A stretch of DNA of 64,000 nt from NCBI RefSeq assembly GCF_001672815.1, contig NZ_LZKK01000321.1, positions 1 through 64,000 of the forward strand, read 5' to 3'. A model generated the notes under the pieces. That model saw only the letters and a program-made list of their open reading frames with translations. It was not told where the DNA came from and did no database searches. Positions 7,983 to 16,139 of the stretch are shown one piece after another (position 1 is the stretch's first letter; each line of letters opens with the position of its first letter). Source of the DNA: Mycobacterium sp. E796. Lineage in GTDB: Bacteria; Actinomycetota; Actinomycetes; Mycobacteriales; Mycobacteriaceae. The translations under genes were made by a program, and so were the position numbers.

Positions 7983-9539
7983 TTATTCGCGTCGGGCCTT
8001 GCGTAGCCACCGGTAACCGGCGGGGCGTCGGGTGACGAAGTTGGCCCATGCGTACGCAAGTGCGCCGCGTTTGCCATGGCTGAGGTAGTACAAGATGTCG
8101 ATCGGACGTGCGAGATAGGGAATGACGCCCATCGTCCCGGCGAGAATCACCCGTGAGGCATCGAGGTTGCGCAGCCGTCCGAGCCAGTGCCCTTTAGCGC
8201 AGAACAGCACGGTGTCCAACCGCCGATCGTCGAGCAGAGGGATGCCCTCGGGTTGGCGCGGTTCGAAGCGAAGGATCTCGTGGCCGGCTGCGAGCGCGTC
8301 GAGGAGTTCGGCGGCGAGGAAGTCGCGGGGGCCCCCAAGCGACGCGAAGTCGAGTGGAATCCGGATGCCATCTACACGGCGTTGACGCACCCGCGCGAGT
8401 TCTGCGCATGAGAACTCTGGTTGGAGCATATCGATCACTGCGAATTCGTCCGTATGAGATCCGTTGTTGTGAACCACGATACGTTCGCGCACAGCGGTGC
8501 GGTCACCGTGCCAGAAGCTCGCGGGAAGCGGTTTGAGCCCGGAGGGCGCAGCAGTGTAGGGCGGGAAGGTGGACAGCTGCGCTGGAGTGCTTCGCGGCGC
8601 TGGTTGGGTATCTCGCTGAAAAACACGAACTGCGTTTGCGCGGAAGATGCCGTCGAGCTGACCGGCGTCGAGTCTTAGTCGGTCGGCCGCTCGCGCCCAC
8701 GCGCGAGCAATCATGGCACCCGCCCTGCGTGCCGCCCAGGGAAAGTCCGAACCGAACGTCACCTGTCCTGCACCGCCGAAAGCCAGGATCGCAGGGATCT
8801 GTTCGTCGTAGGCCTTCGATGCGGTGTCCAGAAACACCCTCGGTCGCCAGGCGCCCAGCTCGGCGTCGATGTCTGGCCGTATGGTTCGCAACCCACGAAG
8901 CGCCTCATCGAGCAGCACTGGCAACGGTCCGCCAGCGTGGGCGAGCACCCAGGTAATTTGCGGAAACCGCACGTGGCCGCCGACGCGCAGAAAGTCCAGC
9001 ATGGTTCGCGCCGTGTCGTTTTGCCATAGATAGAGAGGGTTCAGCAGGCCTTGGTCGTCGGTCCGCGGACGGCTATTGGGATGCACAAAGACGACCGCAC
9101 GACGGGCGTCCAACGCGTGCCACAGCGGATCCAGGGCGGGGTCGCCGAAGTGGCGGTCGCGCACGTTGGACATCAGCAGAACGTCACGGGCATCAATCCG
9201 CTCGATCTCAGCCAGCGACGCATCAACGTCGCTCTGGGGTAGCGACGCGAACCAGCCGAACCGATCGCCATGAGCGGCAACGAGTTCCGCACCCGCATCG
9301 TTGAGCCGTTGAGCCAGTTCCACCGGGTCGGCAAGACCGTCGACATCCACACCGGGAGGCACCGACAACCACGCTCGCTCGGTGCCCATTGCGTCCATTG
9401 TCCGCAACGACCGCTCCGGACTCCATCGGGGAAACCGGAACCCGCCTACGACGGTCACGCCCGCGTCGCGCAGCGCATCCACGTAGAACTCCGGCACGGC
9501 GTGATGGTGCAAATCCCACTTGACGTTGGCCACCACCAT
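7983..9539 (-). CDS. amidohydrolase-family (ACMSD-like) protein with a long C-terminal extension
   Basis: A 518-residue protein. Residues 1 to about 310 form a metal-dependent TIM barrel of the amidohydrolase-2 class: HxH in DLHHHAVPEF near the start, His in VFVHPNSRP, LAHAGG, and Asp in TFGSDFPWAA. Family members usually end soon after this Asp (about 300-330 residues). Here another 190 residues follow, including ILAGTMGVIPYLARP and a basic C-terminal tail, with no domain I recognise. Decarboxylation or hydrolysis of a ring-cleavage product is the usual chemistry. It is co-directional with the TetR gene. Confidence 0.82.
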   Translation of the reverse strand: MVVANVKWDLHHHAVPEFYVDALRDAGVTVVGGFRFPRWSPERSLRTMDAMGTERAWLSVPPGVDVDGLADPVELAQRLNDAGAELVAAHGDRFGWFASLPQSDVDASLAEIERIDARDVLLMSNVRDRHFGDPALDPLWHALDARRAVVFVHPNSRPRTDDQGLLNPLYLWQNDTARTMLDFLRVGGHVRFPQITWVLAHAGGPLPVLLDEALRGLRTIRPDIDAELGAWRPRVFLDTASKAYDEQIPAILAFGGAGQVTFGSDFPWAARRAGAMIARAWARAADRLRLDAGQLDGIFRANAVRVFQRDTQPAPRSTPAQLSTFPPYTAAPSGLKPLPASFWHGDRTAVRERIVVHNNGSHTDEFAVIDMLQPEFSCAELARVRQRRVDGIRIPLDFASLGGPRDFLAAELLDALAAGHEILRFEPRQPEGIPLLDDRRLDTVLFCAKGHWLGRLRNLDASRVILAGTMGVIPYLARPIDILYYLSHGKRGALAYAWANFVTRRPAGYRWLRKARRE

Positions 9540-9627
9540 ACGATGATCGCATTAACCGACCGCAGTCTGCAAATGGTGAGGAGCTCGCGTCGCGGGGCGC
9601 TTATCCCTACGTCGCAGGACAGTCCAA

Positions 9628-9778
9628 TCAGCCGTCAGCGGCCCGATTTTCCTTAGCGAGCAATTGGCGCCGTTGGCGGGTGCGGTATGACTCGCCGGTC
9701 AGGGTGAGGACTTCGGAGTGGGAGCGCCAAGCGGTCGATCATGGCCGCGGCGACATCCATCTCGATACCCCTCCACGC
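9628..9778 (-). pseudogene. 3' remnant of an IS21-family istB helper ATPase gene, frameshifted
   Basis: Read leftward, ATG 9760 gives MDVAAAMIDRL. After one extra base the other frame continues HSEVLTLTGESYRTRQRRQL and then LAKENRAADG before the stop at 9628-9630. Joined, this is the familiar C-terminus of IstB (AAAMIDRLxHHSEVLTLTGxSYRTRQRR). About 50 codons survive; no IstA or remaining IstB was found. The rest of the 475-base gap (9779-9948 and 9971-10014) shows only the palindrome below and a ribosome-binding site. Confidence 0.75.
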
Positions 9779-9948
9779 GACGCTTACCGCCGGCCGCCAT
9801 CGTCCGCGCGAGTCGACCGTGTCGCGACGTAGGTGTCTGCACACCGGGAGTCATTTCAAATACGTCCGAACTCCGCGCGCGTAATGGATCGGCGAAACTC
9901 ACCCAAAACATCCGCGGGAGGCATCGTTCCCGCTGAGCGAGACGTCCG

Positions 9949-9970
9949 CCGGTCGATAGCTATCGGCCGG
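9949..9970. promoter_or_regulatory. near-perfect 22-bp palindrome upstream of the amidohydrolase gene
   Basis: CCGGTCGATAG and CTATCGGCCGG are reverse complements except one pair; the core CGATAGCTATCG is perfect. It lies 45 bases upstream of ATG 10015. Size and symmetry suit a TetR-family dimer, and the nearest such gene is at 7.4-8.0 kb. Confidence 0.5.
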
Positions 9971-10014
9971 GGGGACTATTACGATTGTCGCATTCCCGTC
10001 GAGGAGATGAATTC

Positions 10015-11286
10015 ATGGCCGCGCCTGAGACTCTTTCCCGCTACACCGTCATTTCCGCGGATACTCACGCCGGAGCCGACCTTTACGACTACAAGCCCTA
10101 CCTACCGCGGAAGTTCCACGACGACTTCGATGCGTGGGCCCAGACCTACGCGAGTCCATTCGACGATCTGATCCTCGCCACCGCGAAGCGCAACTGGGAC
10201 AACGAGTTGCGCATTTCCGAGATGAACGACGACGGGGTGGCCGCGGAGCTGTTGCTGCCGAACACCGTTCCTCCGTTCTTTCCGACATCTCCCAACATCA
10301 CCATCTCGCTGCCTCAGACTCGAGACGAGCTCGAACGTCGGTGGGCGGGTGTGCAGGCGCATAACCGGTGGCAGGTTGACTTCTGTTCCCTGGCGCCGGC
10401 GCGGCGGCGAGGATTGATCCAAGTTTTCCCCAATGACGTGGAAGCCGCGTTGGACGAAGTACGGTGGGGGCACCAAAAAGATTGCTTCGGTGGAGTGCTG
10501 TTGCCTGCGGTATCACCCGGCGACCCCAACGTCGCTCCGCTGTTCCACACCCGGTATGAGCCCATTTGGGAATTGTGCAGTGAACTCGACCTGACGATCG
10601 TGCAGCACGGGGGCCCCGGGAGTCCCGCGATGCCGATGGATCAGCCGGCATCGAATGCAGTGCTCATCACTGAGATGGCGCTGTGGGCCCAGCGCACCCT
10701 CGGGCACCTGATATTGGCCGGAGTATTCGAACGCCATCCCAACCTGCGGTTCGCGCCGACTGAGCAGGGCACCCTTTGGGTGCAACAGCAGCTGATGACC
10801 TTGGATGCGATGGTGCCGACGCTGAAGACGGAAGCCGGTAACCGCACTTACGGCATGTTCGGCGGGTCCTCGGTCGATCGGCTAACCCTGACACCAACTC
10901 AGTACGTTCAGCGGAATTGCTACCTCGCCAGCGAATTGACGCCCTTCGAATCGGGCATGATCGACTTCATGGGCGCTGACCACATACTTTGGGGAAGCGA
11001 CTACCCCCACGAGGAGGGCTTCGCTCCGCATTCGAGGCTGGCGATCCGGTGGGCCCTGCACGACAGATCCGAAGACGAATGCCGAAAAATTCTCTCCGAG
11101 AACGCGGGTCGGCTGTACGGATTCGACCTCGACGCGCTGGCACCGATCGCAGCCGAAATCGGCCCGACGGTGGCCGAAGTGCACACACCCCTGGAGAAGA
11201 CCGGCTATCACGCCCCGGCCGCGTTCGGCTACCGACCCTTCGAAGGTGGGCTCGCGCTGAAGCGGCTCGCCCCGCAACGCCAGTAG
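10015..11286 (+). CDS. amidohydrolase family protein
   Basis: A 423-residue metal-dependent hydrolase/decarboxylase. It begins YTVISADTHAGADLYDYKPY; later marks are VQHGGPGSP, RFAPTEQGTLWV (Glu in place of a metal His, common in this branch), and the closing metal Asp in ILWGSDYPHEEG. This mycobacterial branch is often found in steroid and aromatic catabolic clusters. ATG 10015 is preferred to the in-frame TTG 9985 because GAGGAG lies 8 bases upstream. It is convergent with the hydrolase gene, 20 bases apart. A second branch member is at 51.1 kb. Confidence 0.88.
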   Translation: MAAPETLSRYTVISADTHAGADLYDYKPYLPRKFHDDFDAWAQTYASPFDDLILATAKRNWDNELRISEMNDDGVAAELLLPNTVPPFFPTSPNITISLPQTRDELERRWAGVQAHNRWQVDFCSLAPARRRGLIQVFPNDVEAALDEVRWGHQKDCFGGVLLPAVSPGDPNVAPLFHTRYEPIWELCSELDLTIVQHGGPGSPAMPMDQPASNAVLITEMALWAQRTLGHLILAGVFERHPNLRFAPTEQGTLWVQQQLMTLDAMVPTLKTEAGNRTYGMFGGSSVDRLTLTPTQYVQRNCYLASELTPFESGMIDFMGADHILWGSDYPHEEGFAPHSRLAIRWALHDRSEDECRKILSENAGRLYGFDLDALAPIAAEIGPTVAEVHTPLEKTGYHAPAAFGYRPFEGGLALKRLAPQRQ

Positions 11287-11306
11287 AACGATGCCAGTAG
11301 AACCAT

Positions 11307-12182
11307 CTAGCGCGACAAGAACTCCAGTACAGTACTTTCGAAAGCCTGCTTGGCCTCGATCATGGCCCAGTGCCCGGAGTTCGGGAAGATGTGCAGTTCG
11401 GCGTTCGGGATGGTGCGCATCGGGATGAGTGCCATGTCGGGCGGGCTCACCCGGTCGTCGCGGCCCCACGTCAGCAGGGTCGGCGCCGCCAGCTTGTGCA
11501 TGACCGCCCACGGCATCGGCCGGTCGGAGGCCGCCATCCCGGCGTTCATCGCGGCGAACGCGGCCTTGCCGTACATCCGGCGGGCGGCGTCCAGGGCGAC
11601 GGGATCGGTCGCGAGCGCCCAGCGTTCCTCGATCAGCTCGTCGGTGACCAGCGACTGGTCGTACACCATCGACTTCAGCCAGTCGACCAGCCGCTGACGC
11701 GTCGGGTCCTCGACGAATTCCTGCAACAGCCGGATGCCCTCACTGGGGCTGGGGCTGAAGATGTTGGTGCCGATGCCGCCGATGGTCACCAGCCGGTCGA
11801 CGCGGCCGGGATTCTGGATGGCGAAGTTGATGCCGACGCCGCCACCCATCGAGTTGCCGACGATGTGGGTCTTGTCGACACCGAGCGCGTCCAGGAAGGG
11901 CCCGACGGTGCCGAACGCCATGACCATCGGGTGGCCGCCGAAGTCGTCGCTGACGCCGAAGCCGGGGAATTCCAGGACCAGGCAGCGGTACCGCTCGGCG
12001 AACGTCGGCAATATCCCGCGAAAGTTGCGCCAGCCGGTGACCCCGGGACCCGATCCGTGCAGGAACAGCAGCGTCGGCGCGGAATCCGGGCCGCAGTCGT
12101 AATAGCGCAATGCGCCCTTCGGAGTTCCGATTTCGCGCAGGTCGTGTTCGACGAGTTCAGAAGTGTTGGCCACGGGAGTCAC
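11307..12182 (-). CDS. alpha/beta hydrolase of the meta-cleavage-product (C-C) hydrolase type
   Basis: A 291-residue serine hydrolase. HGSGPGVTGWRNF supplies the oxyanion loop typical of MhpC/BphD/HsaD enzymes. The nucleophile is Ser111 in VGNSMGGG, the acid Asp in WGRDDRV (242/243), and the base His271 in NSGHW. These enzymes split vinylogous 1,5-diketones made by extradiol ring cleavage. No dioxygenase gene is adjacent, so the substrate remains open. Length is typical. Confidence 0.9.
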   Translation of the reverse strand: MTPVANTSELVEHDLREIGTPKGALRYYDCGPDSAPTLLFLHGSGPGVTGWRNFRGILPTFAERYRCLVLEFPGFGVSDDFGGHPMVMAFGTVGPFLDALGVDKTHIVGNSMGGGVGINFAIQNPGRVDRLVTIGGIGTNIFSPSPSEGIRLLQEFVEDPTRQRLVDWLKSMVYDQSLVTDELIEERWALATDPVALDAARRMYGKAAFAAMNAGMAASDRPMPWAVMHKLAAPTLLTWGRDDRVSPPDMALIPMRTIPNAELHIFPNSGHWAMIEAKQAFESTVLEFLSR

Positions 12183-12241
12183 CCTGCCATGCCGCCTCGG
12201 CGAGCGGGAGCGATGTCCCGCCGATCGGTCATCTAGTGTCG

Positions 12242-12685
12242 ATGGCCATGTCAGGCCGCCTGCTGATCACCGGCGTCGACGCCAGCGGGCGGTCGTGCGC
12301 GGCGCGCGACGAACCCGTCACGCTGCAAGGGGACGCCGGCCGTGGCGGCCTGCGCTATTCGGTGCTGTACGCCGCGCCGTCCCTGCCGTCCGTCGCGGCC
12401 GGCGGTCGGGTCGCGGACCTGCTCGACCTGGTCGTCCCGCCCGGCGCGCTGCGCTGGACGATGATCGAGTACACACCCGGCGCCGAGTTCGCCACGCACC
12501 ACACGGACACCGTCGATTTCGACGTCGTGCTGTCCGGTTCGGTGGACCTGATCCTCGACGACGGCGCGCACCCGCTCGCCGCCGGTGACAGCGCGGTCGT
12601 CACGGGCGTCGACCACGCCTGGCGCGCGGGACCGGACGGGTGCCGCCTCGCCGTCCTGACGATCGGCGCAGAGCCACCGGCCTGA
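12242..12685 (+). CDS. cupin domain-containing protein
   Basis: A 147-residue single-domain cupin. Two strands near the middle carry the metal-site pattern: EFATHHTDTVDFDVVLSG (in part HHTDTVDFDVV) resembles G(X)5HXH(X)3,4E(X)6G, and ADGDSAVVTGVDHAW-like residues 118-130 give the second His. ATG 12242 was chosen, with ATG 12248 as alternative; the upstream in-frame extension is arginine-rich and unlike coding sequence. It diverges from the C-C hydrolase gene 60 bases away, which suggests a shared control region. Function unknown. Confidence 0.8.
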   Translation: MAMSGRLLITGVDASGRSCAARDEPVTLQGDAGRGGLRYSVLYAAPSLPSVAAGGRVADLLDLVVPPGALRWTMIEYTPGAEFATHHTDTVDFDVVLSGSVDLILDDGAHPLAAGDSAVVTGVDHAWRAGPDGCRLAVLTIGAEPPA

Positions 12686-12723
12686 AACACCAAGCGGCAC
12701 CGCAAGATCCGCGTCGGGTGTGG

Positions 12724-12763
12724 GGGATATGTACACAGAACGACCGTTTTTCGTCCATATCCC
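12724..12763. terminator. hairpin between convergent genes
   Basis: GGGATATG (12724-12731) pairs with CATATCCC (12756-12763) across a 24-base loop that contains a T-run. The position between the cupin gene and the convergent WS/DGAT gene fits a two-way terminator, but the long loop makes this uncertain. Confidence 0.35.
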
Positions 12764-12783
12764 TCACATTCGCGAATCGAACA

Positions 12784-14172
12784 CTATCCGGCACCGGGCG
12801 GGGAGCAATCCATCAATTCTTTCAGCGCCGCGGGAAACGCGTCGGCGAGCTCCCACACGTCCGGAACGAGGTCGGGGCAGGAAATGATGCCTACGCCGAG
12901 CCGGCCGTTGAGCGACATGACCGTCACGTTGAGTCCGGCGCCCGCGATGATCGGCCCGAGCGGATACATGGCATCGATCCGGCACCCCAGGAAGTAGAGC
13001 TGTTCCTGCGGGCCGGGCACGTTCGACAACACCAGGTTGTGTGGCGGCTTCTCGGGCAACGGGATTCGCGGCAACAGCTTCATCGCGGCGCCGAACATGG
13101 TTTGCCCGGCCACTTGCGTCCAGTCCTGCAGCAGGGTGGGGCCCATCGCGGCGGCATGGTCTTTGGCGCAGGCGTTGGCTTCGGCGATGCTGATCAGTCG
13201 CTGGGCCGGGTCGTCGATGTGGGTTTCGAGCCGGCACAGCATCCACGTGGTCTGGTTTCGGCCCGGTCGATCGGACCTGCCGCGCACCGAGACCGGCACG
13301 CTGGCCACCATCGGGCTGTCCGGCAGTTCGCCCCCCTCGGACAGGAACTGGCGCAACGCCCCCGAGCACAGCGCCGTCACCACGTCGTTGATCGTCACGC
13401 CGAACCGGTTCTTGACCGTCTTGACGTCGTCGAGGTCCACGGTGGTCAAGGCGACGTTGCGCCGGCGGGTGAACGGGCCGTTGAACGCCGTCGGCGGCGC
13501 GGCGAACGGGGCGGCCATGGTGGGCCGGCCGCCCCGGGCGCGCAATACGGTCTGCCCGAGGGTCAGCACGGTCGCCGGCACCACTTTGGCCAACCGCCAG
13601 GGCCGCAACGCGGCGCCGATCAAGCCCGACGCGGCGATCTGCAGTGGGTTCGCCCCGCCGGTGCGTGCCACCGGGGTGGGCGGCGGCGCGTCCGCCACAC
13701 CGCTGCACAGCTGGGCCAGCAGGTTGGCGCCCCCGACCCCGTCGACCACCGCGTGGTGGGCCTTGATGACGACGGACAGCGCCTCGGTGCCGTGCAGTCC
13801 CTCGATGACCCACATCTCCCACAGCGGGCGATCCCGATCGAGGGCCAGGCCCGCGACGTGCCCGCAGATCTCCGCTAACTCCTTCGGCCCGCCGGGCGAG
13901 GGGAGCGCGACGTGGTGCAGGTGCCGAGAGAGGTCGAAGCTTTCGTCGTCGACCCATACCGGATGGTCGAAGTTCAGTTGGCTGTCGGCCAGCTTGAGGC
14001 GAAATTCGGGCACGGCGTCCACCCGCGCCGCCAGCGCCTCCCGGAACCCCTCGAACGTGTAGCCGCCCGGTTTCGTTTTCGGGTCCAGCTCTACGACACA
14101 GCAAACATTCAATGGCTGCGTCGGTGACTCCAGGTACAAAAAGAACGCGTCCAGCCCGCTGAGTCGCTGCAT
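12784..14172 (-). CDS. WS/DGAT/MGAT-family O-acyltransferase (wax ester/triacylglycerol synthase)
   Basis: A 462-residue acyltransferase using acyl-CoA to make wax esters or triacylglycerol. The catalytic HHxxxDG is seen as HHAVVDG at 139-145, PLWEMW at 116-121 precedes it, and the C-terminal half has LSNVPGPQE, which closes the active-site tunnel in this family. The start MQRLSGLDAFFLYLES is the usual one. Mycobacteria carry many paralogues; this copy stands alone on the minus strand. Confidence 0.93.
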   Translation of the reverse strand: MQRLSGLDAFFLYLESPTQPLNVCCVVELDPKTKPGGYTFEGFREALAARVDAVPEFRLKLADSQLNFDHPVWVDDESFDLSRHLHHVALPSPGGPKELAEICGHVAGLALDRDRPLWEMWVIEGLHGTEALSVVIKAHHAVVDGVGGANLLAQLCSGVADAPPPTPVARTGGANPLQIAASGLIGAALRPWRLAKVVPATVLTLGQTVLRARGGRPTMAAPFAAPPTAFNGPFTRRRNVALTTVDLDDVKTVKNRFGVTINDVVTALCSGALRQFLSEGGELPDSPMVASVPVSVRGRSDRPGRNQTTWMLCRLETHIDDPAQRLISIAEANACAKDHAAAMGPTLLQDWTQVAGQTMFGAAMKLLPRIPLPEKPPHNLVLSNVPGPQEQLYFLGCRIDAMYPLGPIIAGAGLNVTVMSLNGRLGVGIISCPDLVPDVWELADAFPAALKELMDCSPPGAG

Positions 14173-14376
14173 GCCCCGCCCATCTCGTTCGCACGGTCGT
14201 GACCCCTGGTCACATGACCGGCGGTCAACCCCGGACTACGATGGCGCACAGCATCAGAGCAGACCGCAATCTCTTGATGTGATCCCTAATCTGTAGCCGG
14301 TTGGCAGCCGTTGGCAAACATCTCGGCGAGACATTTAACGAAATCGCCACCAAGATTCATCTGACCGCCGCGCGGG

Positions 14377-14805
14377 TCAGCGGGCCATGGTCGAATCCGG
14401 GGCCGCCCAGTCGGTCGACACCTTTCGATGCTTGATCAGCCACGTGCCGCCGTCCGGCACCAGGACGTCGCGGTAGCGGCCGAAATGGTCGAGCCCGATG
14501 TGTGTGACCACGGTGAAGTAGGACGAGACTTCCGCGCGGTCGGGGGTGAGGCCGGTGAAGAGCACATTGGCGACGTTGTGCCGCACGACGGGCTTGACTT
14601 CGACGTTGCGGGCGACGTTGCCCGTCACGCCGCCGAGGAACGACACGATCTCGGTCCGCCCGCGCAACGGGTCCAGCCCGCGGATCTCGAGGACGCCGTC
14701 CGCGCAGAATGTCGCCGCCAGACCCTCGAGCCGGCCCGCGTCACCCGACCAGTTGTAGCGCGCGAGGGTGTCCCGAATCTGCTCGCGGGCGACCAATTCC
14801 CACAT
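14377..14805 (-). CDS. SnoaL/NTF2-like protein
   Basis: A 142-residue protein starting MWELVAREQIRDTLARYNWS. The pattern of an opening helix, TFCADGVLEIRGLDPLRGR, and a C-terminal strand WLIKHRKVSTDW is that of the NTF2-like fold used by SnoaL-type cyclases and steroid isomerases. ATG 14805 was chosen because the 50 codons upstream lie over the next gene and look non-coding; GTG 14811 is possible. It lies 34 bases downstream of the 82-residue gene in the same direction. Confidence 0.8.
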   Translation of the reverse strand: MWELVAREQIRDTLARYNWSGDAGRLEGLAATFCADGVLEIRGLDPLRGRTEIVSFLGGVTGNVARNVEVKPVVRHNVANVLFTGLTPDRAEVSSYFTVVTHIGLDHFGRYRDVLVPDGGTWLIKHRKVSTDWAAPDSTMAR

Positions 14806-14839
14806 CTCCACCGTCGCGAGCCTAATCCGCGAGCGTGCG

Positions 14840-15088
14840 TTACCTGACGAGATAAGGCCGGAAGCTGCGCTGGGCCGCTGGCGTGACTCCGTTGAGATCG
14901 AAGACGGCGATGAGGGCACGCAAAAGGGCGGGGGACCAGTCGTCGAAATGCTGCGCATCCATGCGATCGAGCAGCTCGCTGCGCAGGTGCTCGATGCCGG
15001 TGGGCTCCTGATGATCGCTCATGTCGTGAACGACGCTAAGAGCGACGTCCGCCGCTTGTACAGCCAACTGGTCGGATTCAAATGTCAT
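14840..15088 (-). CDS. small hypothetical protein (82 aa)
   Basis: It starts MTFESDQLAVQAADVALSVV at ATG 15088 with GAGGA directly upstream. The sequence is acidic and helical with no signal peptide, membrane segment or cysteine pair. I do not recognise the family. The longer frame upstream overlaps the PPOX gene on the other strand and is not needed. It is divergent from the PPOX gene by 55 bases and likely co-transcribed with the NTF2-like gene downstream. Confidence 0.6.
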   Translation of the reverse strand: MTFESDQLAVQAADVALSVVHDMSDHQEPTGIEHLRSELLDRMDAQHFDDWSPALLRALIAVFDLNGVTPAAQRSFRPYLVR

Positions 15089-15143
15089 TCCTCGGAGAAT
15101 ATGAAGCGGGAATGAAACGCCGCGCGCGACGGTATAAGCACGC

Positions 15144-15569
15144 ATGAAACTCAACGACGCCGCGCGCGATCTGATCGGTAAGGGTGCCGACGCCACCCTG
15201 GTCACCCTGAATCCCGACGGCAGCCCCCAGGTCAGCGTTGTCTGGGTCGCGCTGCAGTCGACGCCCGACGGGGACGAACTCGTCACTGCGCACCTCGCCG
15301 CACACAAGAAGGTGCGCAACGTCCGCAACGACCCCCGCGTCGCCGTCACGATCCTGGCGCTGGACAAGGCGGGGCAGGGGATGCGGCCCTACCTGTCCGT
15401 CACCGGTACCGCGCGGATCGTCGAGGGCGGGGCGCCCGAGCTCCTGACCGAGCTCAACCCGGTCCTGGGTGACCCGAACATGAAATTCCCGCCGGACGGC
15501 GCGCCGCCAGGATTCCTGACCCGCATCCGCATCGAGAAGGTCGGCGGCATCGGCCCCTGGACGGCCTGA
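15144..15569 (+). CDS. PPOX-class F420-dependent oxidoreductase
   Basis: A 141-residue split-barrel flavin/F420-binding protein. ATLVTLNPDGSPQVSVVWV near the start and HLAAHKKVRNVRNDPRVAVTI (in part HKKVRNVRNDPRV) are signatures of the Rv1155-like F420-binding family. Length matches the family. It reduces unknown substrates with reduced F420 in the cytosol. Its 3' end abuts the broken LLM gene on the opposite strand. Confidence 0.9.
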   Translation: MKLNDAARDLIGKGADATLVTLNPDGSPQVSVVWVALQSTPDGDELVTAHLAAHKKVRNVRNDPRVAVTILALDKAGQGMRPYLSVTGTARIVEGGAPELLTELNPVLGDPNMKFPPDGAPPGFLTRIRIEKVGGIGPWTA

Positions 15570-15599
15570 GAATCGGGGCCTGGCGGCGTGTGAATCCGG

Positions 15600-16056
15600 G
15601 GCTGTCAGCGCCGGGAACGCGCACCGATCCGCGGGTGGTGACCGTCTCACCTGTGGCGTTGGCGTCCTTGCCGTCCAGCAGGGGCAGCAGGCCGTCGAGG
15701 TATTCGCCGAGTCGGCGCACCGGCTTGTCCCACGGGATCCCCCACATTCCCTCGGTGACCATGCGATGGGTCATGCCCAGCCCGAGGGTGAATCGGCCGC
15801 CGGAGATCAAGCTGAGGGTGAGCGCGCGCTGCGCCATCAGCATCGGCTGCTGGTTCTGGATCGGCAGCACACCCGTCGCGACCTCGATCGTGTCGACTTC
15901 GCGGAACGCGATCGAAAGGACGGCCAAAACGTCTGCCTGCCAAGGCATTTGGGCCACCCAGGCCCGGCGGAATCCCTCGTCGCGTAGCTTCGCGAGCTCA
16001 GACACGTAGTCGTCGACCAGCGACCGCGCGGGGTCGTCGCCGAGAAAGCAATTCAC
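15600..16056 (-). pseudogene. 3'-truncated LLM-class F420-dependent oxidoreductase
   Basis: Read leftward, the frame gives ISVNCFLGDDPARSLVDDYV, then LPIQNQQPMLMAQRALTLSL, ISGGRFTLGLGMTHR and WGIPWDKPVRRLGEYLDGLL. These are the barrel strands of a luciferase-like F420 oxidoreductase of normally about 300 residues. Homology ends after SVRVPGADSP near 15600; beyond that the frame is only the antisense of the PPOX gene end. About half the protein is missing. No ATG precedes ISVN, so the start is also damaged or is GTG 16056. Confidence 0.75.
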
Positions 16057-16139
16057 GCTGATTTGCGCCCTTGTTCCTCTCTTTCGCCCTCTGAAAGATG
16101 CTACTTCCGCTACCGGCAGTAGCGGAATACAGTGGGTGG

